In this document: positions 6,316 through 12,654 of the stretch, piece after piece
Layout: each line of letters begins with the position of its first letter
How positions within the stretch are numbered: the stretch's first letter is position 1
NCBI GenBank assembly: GCA_023264135.1
Contig: JALQSZ010000021.1
Span: 1 to 12,654, forward strand
DNA length: 12,654 nucleotides
Direction: 5' to 3'
Source: Acidimicrobiales bacterium
GTDB taxonomy: Bacteria > Actinomycetota > Acidimicrobiia > Acidimicrobiales > Acidimicrobilacustridaceae
The notes under the pieces: generated by a model
What the model was told of the DNA's origin: nothing
Seen by the model: only the letters and a program-made list of their open reading frames with translations
Database searches by the model: none
Program-made: the position numbers and the translations under genes

Positions 6316-8031
6316 ATGGCAACGGATCAGATCCTCACTGCAACCACCGTCATCACGATGGACGAAAAGGCGCCGCGTGCGACAGCGGTTGCGGTGAACG
6401 CCGATGGCACGATCGCCGCGGTCGGTGATCTTGATGCGTGCAAGAAGGCGCTGCCCGACGCGACCGTGACCGATCTTGGCGACACCGCGCTACTGCCCGG
6501 CTTTGTCGAGTCGCATTCACACCCCGTGTTGAGCGGCGTCTTGACGCAGGACCCGGCCTATTGGATCGCTCCGTATGTTGGGTATCCGAAGTGGAGCGAT
6601 GTCACTGCGCTGTTTACGAAGCTCCAAAAAGAACAGCCGGCAGGCCAGACCTTGGTGTTTAACGGGCTCGATCGTTTGCTTCATGGATGCGATGCACCCG
6701 ACGCGAAAGCTCTCGACGCGTACTTCCCTGATCGCCCGGTCATGGTCGCCGACACTTCAGGACACGCGGTGTATCTCAACACTGCAGCGATCAAGAGGTT
6801 GGGCTGGGACGCAAAACCTCCGGCCGATCCCACTGGTGGTTCGTTCGGCCGCAATTCCGACGGTTCGCTGACCGGTATCGCAAATGAAGTACCAGCGATG
6901 ATGGAAGCCGCACTTCCACTCATTGGTGACGTTCTCAAGAACCCGCTTGCTTCTGCCGCTCAGTGGTACGCACTGATGTCGGGAAATGGCATTACGTCCA
7001 CCTCGGAGATGACCTACAACGACTCGCTCAAGCCTGCGTTTGAAGCGCTAGCAGGTATTCCAGGTTGCCCGTTGCGCATTTCGCTGTATCACGTCTCAAC
7101 TGATGCAACCTGCGGCGAACAATTTGAGTCGAAGCTGCCGGAATCAATGCTCACCAAAAAGGGCATCAAGTTGTGGGCCGATGGTTCGCCATGGGTCGGA
7201 AATGTTGCGCTCTCGTTCCCGTATCTCGATACGCCTGCAACTCGCGCTGCAGGCATCAAGGCGGGAACGCCTGGTATCGAAGTCATGAACTACACGCGCG
7301 CGCAGCTCGATGTCATTCTCGACAAGTACGCACCGCAGGGATGGCAAATGTCGTTCCACGTGAATGGCGATGTTGCCCTCGATGTTGTTCTTGATGCGTA
7401 CGAAGCAGCGTTAACCAAGTTCAAACTTCTTGGCACCGATCACCGTTGGCGTATTGAACATGCAGGTGCTGCTCGTGCTGATCAATTCACTCGCGCCGCG
7501 AAGCTCGGTGTGTACGCCTCGTTGAGTCCGTTCCAGTTCCAGTACTGGGGCGACCTTCTCGATGGGCAGGTGTTCGATCATGAACACGGCGCGCCGTGGT
7601 GCCGGGTGAAAGACGCAACCGATGCCGGTGTGCGCCCCTCGTACCACAACGATGGTTCGGTCACGCCGCCCTCACCGCTCGACAACATCAAGACCTGCGT
7701 TACGCGCACAACGAATTCGGGTGTTGAGCGTGGTCCTGAGCAAAAGGTGACACTCGATCAAGCACTTCGTGCCGAAACGATTGATGCCGCGTTCATCCTT
7801 GGGCGTGAGCATGAAGTTGGTTCGATTGAGGTCGGCAAGTTCGCGGACTTCGTGCAGTTGTCGGTTGACCCTTACAAGGTCGATCCCCTGCATCTGAGCG
7901 ATGGCATCTCGGTCCTCGGTACCTGGGTGTCGGGCGAAAAGATCGATCTCGCGGCATTTGAAAAGGCTGCAGGAGTGATTGATCCGACTCCGCATATGCA
8001 TCTCGCCACACTTCCATCGAAGTGCTGCTGA
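6316..8031 (+). CDS. Amidohydrolase family 3 (YtcJ-like) metal-dependent hydrolase
   Basis: The 571-residue protein has the family-3 amidohydrolase length and order. A small beta domain comes first (residues 1-60, with LLPGFVESHSHP giving the metal ligands His67 and His69). The TIM barrel follows, with GIKLWADGSP (Lys285), FHVNGD (His348), WRIEHAG (His382) and YHNDGS (Asp446) as the remaining ligand positions. The beta domain closes the chain with VGSIEVGKFADFVQLSVDP. Relatives hydrolyse amides or other C-N bonds, often N-substituted formamides, but most are uncharacterised. The ATG has AAGGA six bases upstream. It lies alone between the AMIN-like lipoprotein and a convergent TauE/SafE gene whose stop is two bases away. 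The C-terminus ends in Lys-Cys-Cys, not a known family feature. Substrate unknown. Confidence 0.92.
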   Translation: MATDQILTATTVITMDEKAPRATAVAVNADGTIAAVGDLDACKKALPDATVTDLGDTALLPGFVESHSHPVLSGVLTQDPAYWIAPYVGYPKWSDVTALFTKLQKEQPAGQTLVFNGLDRLLHGCDAPDAKALDAYFPDRPVMVADTSGHAVYLNTAAIKRLGWDAKPPADPTGGSFGRNSDGSLTGIANEVPAMMEAALPLIGDVLKNPLASAAQWYALMSGNGITSTSEMTYNDSLKPAFEALAGIPGCPLRISLYHVSTDATCGEQFESKLPESMLTKKGIKLWADGSPWVGNVALSFPYLDTPATRAAGIKAGTPGIEVMNYTRAQLDVILDKYAPQGWQMSFHVNGDVALDVVLDAYEAALTKFKLLGTDHRWRIEHAGAARADQFTRAAKLGVYASLSPFQFQYWGDLLDGQVFDHEHGAPWCRVKDATDAGVRPSYHNDGSVTPPSPLDNIKTCVTRTTNSGVERGPEQKVTLDQALRAETIDAAFILGREHEVGSIEVGKFADFVQLSVDPYKVDPLHLSDGISVLGTWVSGEKIDLAAFEKAAGVIDPTPHMHLATLPSKCC

Positions 8032-8043
8032 GCTCAGTGCAGC
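8024..8043. terminator. Possible shared hairpin at the convergent amidohydrolase / TauE ends
   Basis: GCTGC (8024-8028) and GCAGC (8039-8043) can pair around both stop codons, and CTGAGCTCAG (8028-8037) is a 10-base palindrome between them. The genes are convergent with two bases between stops, so some two-way termination signal is expected, but there is no U-tract on either strand. Confidence 0.2.
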
Positions 8044-8816
8044 GTGATCGCTAGCACCACCGCGCAACCAACTCCGTAAACCCCGATCGCACCGCGAAGG
8101 ACAGATGGCTTGAGTTGACGCGCAACACGCGCGCCGACCCATCCGCCGATCAGTGACAGTGGTGCCATCAGCAACACAATCCACCACTGCACCGGACCCC
8201 ACAGCGCAAAGATCACGACGGCGACGATGTTGATCGAAAATTGCAACACGCTTTTGAGAGCATTCAGCTTCTGCAAATGATCGCTCAGTGTGATGCCAAG
8301 CACGGCGAGCAGAATCACTCCGAGCACGCCGCCGAAATAGCCGCCGTAAATAGCGGCGAGAAACACGCCGATGCGCGACGCAACATCGTGGTCGCTCGTT
8401 ATTGCTTCTCCAGTTTCAGGATGCAGGGTGGCAAGGCGGCGCTGCAACACAGGTTGCAGCAAAAGAAGGACCGCCGCGACCAGTACGAGGATTGGAACGA
8501 GAAACTTGAAGATGCGGTCCGATGTTGTGAGCAGGATCACTGCACCGAGGAGCGATCCGGCAAAGGCGAAAGGGAGAAGTTGTGTGACTCGCCGACGTTG
8601 CCCATCGAGTTCATTCCGATAGCCGGCGATTCCGCCGAGGTATCCAGGCACGAGCGCAACGGTGTTGGTGACGTTCGCGGTGACTGGGCTGAATCCCGCA
8701 GCAATGAGCGCGGGAAAGGTGAGGAGCGTTCCGCCACCCGCAACGGCATTAATGCCACCGGCGAGGAGCGCGCTGGTGGCGAGCAGGAGAAAATCGCCGA
8801 CGCTCAAATGATCCAT
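8034..8816 (-). CDS. TauE/SafE (DUF81) family membrane permease
   Basis: This 260-residue protein is strongly hydrophobic with about seven to eight membrane helices and the two internally related halves of the TauE/SafE family. The first half has GGGTLLTFPAL with PVTANVTNTVALVPG and GGIAGYRNEL; the second has YGGYFGGVLGVILLAVLGI followed by LQKLNALKSVLQF. Members export or import sulfite, sulfonates and other small organic anions. The start MDHLSVGDF at 8816 is chosen because the hydrophobic domain begins at once; the 58 codons upstream in frame are Arg/Ser-rich and unlike the family. There is no Shine-Dalgarno, but TACGAT ends 8 bases before the ATG, fitting a leaderless mRNA. No sulfur gene lies nearby, so the transported anion is open. 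Confidence 0.9.
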   Translation of the reverse strand: MDHLSVGDFLLLATSALLAGGINAVAGGGTLLTFPALIAAGFSPVTANVTNTVALVPGYLGGIAGYRNELDGQRRRVTQLLPFAFAGSLLGAVILLTTSDRIFKFLVPILVLVAAVLLLLQPVLQRRLATLHPETGEAITSDHDVASRIGVFLAAIYGGYFGGVLGVILLAVLGITLSDHLQKLNALKSVLQFSINIVAVVIFALWGPVQWWIVLLMAPLSLIGGWVGARVARQLKPSVLRGAIGVYGVGCAVVLAITLH

Positions 8817-8824
8817 GGAGCACG

Positions 8825-8834
8825 ATCGTACGGT
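8825..8834. promoter_or_regulatory. Putative two-way -10 element (ATCGTACGGT)
   Basis: TACGAT on the minus strand (8830-8825) and TACGGT on the plus strand (8829-8834) share the central TA. The minus box would start a leaderless mRNA for the TauE/SafE gene, and the plus box a leader of about 55 bases for the crotonase. The symmetric ANNNTANNNT form is the same as at 1258-1267. No -35 is recognisable on either side. Confidence 0.3.
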
Positions 8835-8895
8835 TCGCCCGGCAAGACAGCGGCCATGTGGTGAACTAGCGCCGTCACGACTCAGGGGGACCGAA

Positions 8896-9702
8896 ATGGC
8901 AATCGTTGAACGCGAGATGGTGGGCGACGGAATTCTCAAGGTCACTCTGAATGACCCTGATCGATACAACGCGTTGACGCCTGCGCTCATTGATGGAATC
9001 GATGAAGTGTTCGCGTCGATTCGTCACGACCGAGATGTTCGAGTGGTGGTTCTCACCGGCAACGGGCGCGGATTTTGTGCCGGTGCCGACATGAGTGGAA
9101 CTGGCGGTGTCACCGACCGTGCCCGGGGGCGTGGTCCGGTTGGTTTCGTCCATGAAATGCAGGCACATCTGATGGATGTTGTCCTAGCGATTCACGAAAC
9201 CCCTCAACCCGTCATTGGGGCAATGCATGGAGCGGTTGTCGGAGGTGGATTAGCGCTCGCGCTGACGTGCGACCTTCGAATCGCCACCGACGATGCGTTC
9301 TTTGCTTCGCATTTCATTCGTGTGGGGCTTTCTTCCTGCGACCTTGGAACGAGCTATTGGCTTCCGAGAATCTGTGGGCCAACGATTGCTGCCGAGTTGA
9401 TGCTGACTGGTCGGCGATTCACTGCTGCCGAAGCGCGTGAGTACGGAGTTCTCAATCGCGTGACAACCGCCGAAGAACTGCTTCCCACTGCGCTTGAACT
9501 CGCGGAAATGATTGCCGCGAATTCTGAGTACGGGGTACGTATGACCAAGATCGGCATGTGGGCCAATCTCGACGCGTCGAGTTTGCGGGCAGCAATGGAA
9601 TTGGAAAATCGCACGCAGGTTCTTGGCACGTTTACGGGAAATATGACCGAAGCAGGTGAAGCGTTCCGAGAGAAGCGGGCGCCCGAGTGGAAGCCGATGT
9701 GA
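8896..9702 (+). CDS. Enoyl-CoA hydratase/isomerase (crotonase) family protein
   Basis: A 268-residue crotonase with the CoA-binding strand pair NGRGFCAGADMS (56-67), the oxyanion-hole block IGAMHGAVVGGGLALALTCD (107-126) and the loop VGLSSCDLGTSYWLPR (143-158). The ATG at 8896 follows AGGGGGA at the usual distance; the longer in-frame start at 8815 adds an Arg-rich stretch unlike the family. Aligning by eye with rat mitochondrial hydratase, Glu144 is replaced by Ala120 and Glu164 by Phe140, so simple water addition is doubtful. Asp149 sits near the position of the catalytic Asp204 of dienoyl-CoA isomerase. Actinobacteria have many such divergent paralogues. Two bases separate it from the alpha/beta hydrolase, so the two are coupled. 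Isomerase, hydrolase or ring-cleaving roles are possible; specific function is not known. Confidence 0.9.
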   Translation: MAIVEREMVGDGILKVTLNDPDRYNALTPALIDGIDEVFASIRHDRDVRVVVLTGNGRGFCAGADMSGTGGVTDRARGRGPVGFVHEMQAHLMDVVLAIHETPQPVIGAMHGAVVGGGLALALTCDLRIATDDAFFASHFIRVGLSSCDLGTSYWLPRICGPTIAAELMLTGRRFTAAEAREYGVLNRVTTAEELLPTALELAEMIAANSEYGVRMTKIGMWANLDASSLRAAMELENRTQVLGTFTGNMTEAGEAFREKRAPEWKPM

Positions 9703-9703
9703 C

Positions 9704-10495
9704 ATGCCAACAGAGCGATTGAACGGAATCGACCTTCACTGGGAACAAGCAGGTGAAGGCCCGCGTCTGTTGATGTTCAACGGGTCGGGTTCGACGATCG
9801 AGCGAATGCGTCCGTTGATGAACGTCTTCGCGTCGCAGTTCGACATCGTGTTGCACGATCAACGAGGACTCGGGAAAACGGAAATTCCTCAAGGTCCGTA
9901 TTCCATGGCCGACTATGCCGCAGACGCAATCGCGCTTGTCGATTTTCTGGGTTGGGACACCTTCAACGTCATCGGCATCAGTTTCGGTGGGATGGTCGCG
10001 CAGGAGTTTGCGGTGACCGTCCCCGAACGTGTTGAAAAGCTCGCTCTGTTGTGCACCTCGCCTGGTGGCGCGGGTGGTTCTTCATACCCGCTCCATGAAC
10101 TTCGCGAAATGCCCCTTGAAGAACGCGGGCCAACCGCGATTCGCATTATGGATTCGCGATTTACACCCGAGTGGCTCGAAACGCATCCCGCCGACCGAGT
10201 CTTCGTCGACGGGATCAGTCAACAGTCAGCGGAGCCCGGGAGCGAAGCGGCACGAGGAGAGTTCGAACAACTTGCAGCTCGAAGTTCGCACGATGTGTGG
10301 GATCGACTCAGCACCATCACTGCACCCACGTTCATAGCGGCCGGTCGCTACGACGGCATCGCGCCGCTTTCGAATAGCGAAGCGATGGCCGAACGCATTC
10401 CGAACGCTGAACTCCATGTGTATGAAGGTGGCCACGGCTTCTTTGCTCAAGACGCAACAGCGTTCCCGGAGATTCTTCGTTTCCTTGCCGACTGA
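9704..10495 (+). CDS. Alpha/beta hydrolase (3-oxoadipate enol-lactonase / esterase-like)
   Basis: The 263-residue protein is a standard small alpha/beta hydrolase. It shows the N-terminal strands ending in MFNGSGS (24-30, the oxyanion loop, replacing the usual HG), the HDQRGLGKT turn (51-59), the nucleophile elbow GISFGG with Ser93, the acid in GRYDGIAP (Asp217) and the His in GGHGFF (His244). The triad is therefore complete. Overall it resembles enol-lactonases and non-haem haloperoxidase-like esterases. The ATG at 9704 begins two bases after the crotonase stop with only a weak ribosome site, so it relies on coupled translation; the earlier in-frame start at 9656 would lie inside the crotonase and add non-family sequence. 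Joint action with the crotonase on a ring-opening or thioester step is inference. Confidence 0.9.
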   Translation: MPTERLNGIDLHWEQAGEGPRLLMFNGSGSTIERMRPLMNVFASQFDIVLHDQRGLGKTEIPQGPYSMADYAADAIALVDFLGWDTFNVIGISFGGMVAQEFAVTVPERVEKLALLCTSPGGAGGSSYPLHELREMPLEERGPTAIRIMDSRFTPEWLETHPADRVFVDGISQQSAEPGSEAARGEFEQLAARSSHDVWDRLSTITAPTFIAAGRYDGIAPLSNSEAMAERIPNAELHVYEGGHGFFAQDATAFPEILRFLAD

Positions 10496-10505
10496 GAATC
10501 GGCGA
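10485..10505. terminator. Possible hairpin at the convergent hydrolase / epoxide-hydrolase ends
   Basis: TTGCCGA (10485-10491) pairs with TCGGCGA (10499-10505), seven pairs with one G-U on the plus-strand RNA, around a 7-base loop that holds the alpha/beta hydrolase stop. It sits in the 12-base gap between convergent genes, the right place for a shared terminator, but lacks a U-tract. Confidence 0.3.
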
Positions 10506-10507
10506 AT

Positions 10508-10888
10508 TCACGCCATTTGGTTCATGAACTGATTCAGATCGAAGTACTCGCGCCACTTGGCGATCTTGTCGCCTTCGAATTCGAAGATGCCCATAACGGG
10601 AAGCGCAACTTCACTGCCGTCTTCTTTTTCGAAAATGTCGACACGCTCGGTGATTACCGTGGAACCGTTCGAAATCATGTTGTCGATTCGGAAGATCTTC
10701 ACCTTGAGTCCAGCGGTGAATCCATCGATCATCATGCGGATCGCTTCGTGGCCCACCATGGGATCAACGGGGATGTTGTGGTACACGCCGTCTTCGGTGA
10801 AGAACGCGACGACCTTGTCGTGGTCGCCTTCGGCCCATGCGTCACAGAATTCCTGGACCAGTGCTTCGTACTTCGCTCCGTCGCTCAT
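10508..10888 (-). CDS. Limonene-1,2-epoxide hydrolase-type enzyme (SnoaL/NTF2-like fold)
   Basis: This 126-residue protein has the cone-shaped NTF2-like fold of the limonene-1,2-epoxide hydrolase (LEH) group. All five active-site residues known from the Rhodococcus enzyme (Tyr53, Asn55, Arg99, Asp101, Asp132) have counterparts: Tyr36 and Asn38 in VYHNIPV, Arg82 and Asp84 in ERVD, and Asp117 in WREYFD. That makes one-step hydrolysis of an epoxide to a diol more likely than a SnoaL cyclase role. It is shorter than the Rhodococcus enzyme, mainly at the N-terminus, and comparable to small actinobacterial homologues (EphG type). GAGGGGA precedes the ATG. The gene is divergent from a P450, the class of enzyme that can make epoxides, so the two may act in sequence. 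The substrate, terpenoid, steroid or fatty epoxide, is unknown. Confidence 0.88.
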   Translation of the reverse strand: MSDGAKYEALVQEFCDAWAEGDHDKVVAFFTEDGVYHNIPVDPMVGHEAIRMMIDGFTAGLKVKIFRIDNMISNGSTVITERVDIFEKEDGSEVALPVMGIFEFEGDKIAKWREYFDLNQFMNQMA

Positions 10889-10977
10889 TGCGTCCCCTCG
10901 GTTGCGGTCGTGGCGGCGACTTGCCGCTCAAGCCCGACATCCTGACATTCTCCGGGCGATGTTGCCGATCGATTGAC

Positions 10978-10983
10978 TACGGT
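10978..10983 (+). promoter_or_regulatory. Putative -10 box (TACGGT) of the P450 gene
   Basis: TACGGT fits TANNNT and is identical to the plus-strand box at 8829-8834. Transcription from it would begin near 10990, downstream of the TTG at 10973, which supports the GTG at 11027 as the P450 start. No -35 is visible. Confidence 0.22.
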
Positions 10984-11026
10984 CGGCGTTCAGATTGGAA
11001 TTCTCGACGAAGGGATTGGTGGATCT

Positions 11027-12193
11027 GTGATTGAAATAGCGTCGAATCCACTGCCTGGCGCCCAGTTGCATGCTGCGCTGCGAGAGCTGCGAGCCGAGCA
11101 TGGCGATGTGGCGCCGGTGACCTTCTATGGAATGCCCGCATTCGCGATCTTGGGTTGGGACACGTTGCGTGAATTCTTTTCCGCGAGCGAAGCGTTTCCC
11201 GGCGGCGAAGTGTATAAATACCAACTTGAAAAGACCGTTGGTCGAACATTTATTTCGATGGACGGCGCAGACCACGATGTGTATCGGCGGCTCGTCACAC
11301 CCGCATTTCGATCGCGATCAGCAATTCGGTTTGTCGATGAAGAACTCACTCCGCTCGCGAACGAGATTCTCGACAGCGTTGTCGGATTGGGAAAGGGTGA
11401 CCTCGTCGAGCTGTTCACGAACCGCCTTCCATTCTGGGCAATCAGTCGCAAACTTGGTTTGCCGGAAGGATTTGAGGATCGCCAACGAGCGTGGGCGCTA
11501 GCGATCCTTTCGGAGCCCAGCAATCCGGACGGAGCACGTCTCGCAGCGGAAGAACTTTCTGAGGTCATTGCGCCCGTCGTGGCCGAGCGTCGACGCCGTC
11601 CCGGAAGCGACGTGATTTCACAACTTGTTTCCGAGGAGTTTCAAGGGGTGCGACTCACCGACGAGGAAGTCCATTCGCACGTTCGGCTGCTCTTTGCCGT
11701 TGGGGCAACCACGACGTCTGATGCATTGAGCAATCTCCTTTGGACGATGCTTCACCGGCCCGAACTTCTTGAGCAGGTTCGAAATTCTCGAGAACTGCTT
11801 CCGGCCGTTGTTCGGGAACTGCTTCGCTGGGAGCCACCGGTCCCGTTGCTGCCGCGTGTGGCGGTGCGCGAAGGGAGTATTGGTGGCGTTCGGATTCCGG
11901 CGTCATCGATGCTGCTTGCGGGAATCGCTTCAGCGAATCGAGATCCGGACCGATTCCGCGAACCCGATGAGTTCATGATCGATCGTCCGGATTCGGACAT
12001 TCTCACGTTTGGTTTCGGATCCAAATTCTGTCCGGGTACACATATGGCGAAACAGCAACTTCTTGCCGCTCTGGAGGTTCTCCTTGAGCGGCTTCCAGAG
12101 GTACGTCTTTCCGTCGAAGATCGCGGCGAGTCGCCAGCGGGCTGCAACCTCAGGTCTGTCGAATCGATTCATTGCGAATGGGCGATTGCCTAA
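11027..12193 (+). CDS. Cytochrome P450 (bacterial class I type, soluble)
   Basis: From GTG 11027 the protein has 388 residues, normal for a soluble bacterial P450. It shows the C-helix HDVYRRLV (His83, Arg87), the I-helix AVGATTTSDAL (224-234), the K-helix ELLR (Glu264, Arg267), and the haem-thiolate loop FGFGSKFCPGTHMA with Cys335. The usual acid before the I-helix Thr is replaced by Thr (GATTT instead of GxETT), and the haem-propionate His/Arg two before Cys is Lys. It would hydroxylate or epoxidise a lipophilic substrate using electrons from a ferredoxin and reductase, neither of which is in the window. An in-frame TTG at 10973 would add 18 residues that do not look P450-like. It is divergent from the LEH-type epoxide hydrolase and 65 bases upstream of an acyl-CoA dehydrogenase. 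CYP family and substrate not assigned. Confidence 0.92.
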   Translation: MIEIASNPLPGAQLHAALRELRAEHGDVAPVTFYGMPAFAILGWDTLREFFSASEAFPGGEVYKYQLEKTVGRTFISMDGADHDVYRRLVTPAFRSRSAIRFVDEELTPLANEILDSVVGLGKGDLVELFTNRLPFWAISRKLGLPEGFEDRQRAWALAILSEPSNPDGARLAAEELSEVIAPVVAERRRRPGSDVISQLVSEEFQGVRLTDEEVHSHVRLLFAVGATTTSDALSNLLWTMLHRPELLEQVRNSRELLPAVVRELLRWEPPVPLLPRVAVREGSIGGVRIPASSMLLAGIASANRDPDRFREPDEFMIDRPDSDILTFGFGSKFCPGTHMAKQQLLAALEVLLERLPEVRLSVEDRGESPAGCNLRSVESIHCEWAIA

Positions 12194-12207
12194 GCATTTC
12201 TCTCGGT

Positions 12208-12245
12208 GTCACCTATCGGCATACCGTGTCCCTCAACGTCACCTA
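12208..12245 (+). promoter_or_regulatory. Putative acyl-CoA dehydrogenase promoter flanked by a direct repeat
   Basis: GTCACCTA occurs at 12208-12215 and again at 12238-12245, 30 bases or about three helical turns apart, on either side of a TACCGT -10 candidate (12222-12227). The first copy lies in GGTGTCACC (12205-12213), a small palindrome; the second runs into the ribosome binding site. The arrangement would suit a dimeric repressor but is unproven. Confidence 0.28.
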
Positions 12246-12258
12246 GGGGGAATGCGTC

Positions 12259-12654
12259 ATGGCTGATTTTGGAATCGATCCCGCGTTTCAAGAGCAACTC
12301 GACTGGATTCGCGAGTTCGTCAAGACCGAAATCGAACCTCTTGATCTCGCTTTCGCCGGCGAGGACATGGTCTACAACAAGGCCAGCGCGTTCTATGAAG
12401 AAGCGATTCGTCCGCTTCAGCAGGTGGTGAAGGATCGCGGTTTGTGGTCGTGTCATCTCACGCCCGAGTACGGCGGTCAGGGCTACGGCCAAGTGCAGCT
12501 TGCCTACATGAACGAGATTCTTGGCCGTTCACAGTTCGGGCCAACGGTGTTTGGTAGTCAGGCGCCCGATTCAGGCAATGCAGAAATTCTCGCCCACTAC
12601 GGAACGCCAGGGCAGAAGGAGCTGTACCTCGAACCGCTTCTCGATGGACGTATT
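12259..12654 (+). CDS. Acyl-CoA dehydrogenase, N-terminal part (ACAD10/11-like), partial at 3' end
   Basis: The 132 codons to the window edge encode the N-terminal helical domain of an acyl-CoA dehydrogenase: LDWIREFVKTEIEPLD (14-29), GLWSCHLTPEYGGQGYG (64-80), the helix AYMNEILGRS, and APDSGNAEILAHYGTPGQKE (102-121). The PDSGNAEIL stretch resembles the PDTGNMEVL typical of the ACAD10/ACAD11-like subgroup, which oxidises long or branched acyl-CoAs. These are FAD flavoproteins that introduce the alpha-beta double bond and pass electrons to ETF. The catalytic glutamate and most of the FAD site lie beyond the edge. AGGGGG (12245-12250) precedes the ATG. It follows the P450 by 65 bases on the same strand but has its own promoter candidate. 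Family is confident, substrate is not. Confidence 0.9.
   Translation, partial: MADFGIDPAFQEQLDWIREFVKTEIEPLDLAFAGEDMVYNKASAFYEEAIRPLQQVVKDRGLWSCHLTPEYGGQGYGQVQLAYMNEILGRSQFGPTVFGSQAPDSGNAEILAHYGTPGQKELYLEPLLDGRI

Noticed and set aside
8241..8864. 207-residue plus-strand frame opposite the TauE/SafE gene
   Set aside because: Highly charged, low-quality composition with no domain; it is the antisense shadow of a clear membrane-protein gene.
8815..8895. 27-codon extension of the crotonase frame
   Set aside because: It is Arg-rich and non-family, and a good ribosome site precedes the ATG at 8896.
8817..8990. 58-codon N-terminal extension of the TauE/SafE frame
   Set aside because: It is Arg/Ser-rich, lies over the crotonase start, and the family begins with the hydrophobic segment at 8816.
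10973..11026. TTG start adding 18 residues to the P450
   Set aside because: TTG is the rarer start, no ribosome site precedes it, the residues do not resemble a P450 N-terminus, and a -10 candidate lies downstream of it. Kept as an alternative in the gene entry.

Overview
The window reads as chromosomal DNA of a moderately GC-rich actinobacterium. An Acidimicrobiia-like lineage is my best guess, but no taxonomic marker is present. The case rests on abundant TANNNT -10 boxes, several genes that look leaderless, GTG starts, lipobox lipoproteins with Ser/Thr linkers, and the mix of FabG3-like SDR, crotonase, P450, limonene-epoxide-hydrolase and acyl-CoA dehydrogenase genes. I see no tRNA, rRNA, CRISPR array, insertion sequence, integrase or phage gene. 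Genes are tightly packed and no gene-free stretch exceeds about 150 bases.

Layout. (1) 1-1184, minus: a secreted lipase-like lipoprotein, cut by the left edge. (2) 1276-3674, plus: a MarR regulator overlapping a 14-helix DHA2 efflux pump by ATGA, then an antibiotic-biosynthesis-monooxygenase (ABM) protein. (3) 3683-5543, minus: an overlapping three-gene operon, SDR dehydrogenase, hotdog thioesterase, DUF2237. (4) 5695-6255 and 6316-8031, plus: an AMIN-like lipoprotein and a YtcJ-type amidohydrolase. (5) 8034-8816, minus: a TauE/SafE anion permease. (6) 8896-10495, plus: a crotonase and an alpha/beta hydrolase two bases apart. (7) 10508-10888, minus: a limonene-1,2-epoxide-hydrolase-type enzyme, divergent from (8) a cytochrome P450 (11027-12193, plus), followed by (9) an acyl-CoA dehydrogenase cut by the right edge.

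How it may fit together. Most genes encode single steps of lipid, terpenoid, steroid or xenobiotic breakdown: P450 oxidation, epoxide hydrolysis, alcohol oxidation by SDR, acyl-CoA dehydrogenation, crotonase chemistry, ester or lactone hydrolysis and CoA-ester hydrolysis. They lie in several short transcription units rather than one pathway operon, so a shared substrate is inference. The MarR-efflux-ABM block looks like a self-contained response to a lipophilic or quinone-like compound.

I found no clear new defence or mobile system. The best leads are the P450/epoxide-hydrolase divergent pair, the overlapping SDR-thioesterase-DUF2237 operon, a crotonase lacking both canonical catalytic glutamates, the lipase with pancreatic-lipase-like Ser-Asp spacing, and symmetric -10 elements that could fire in both directions.
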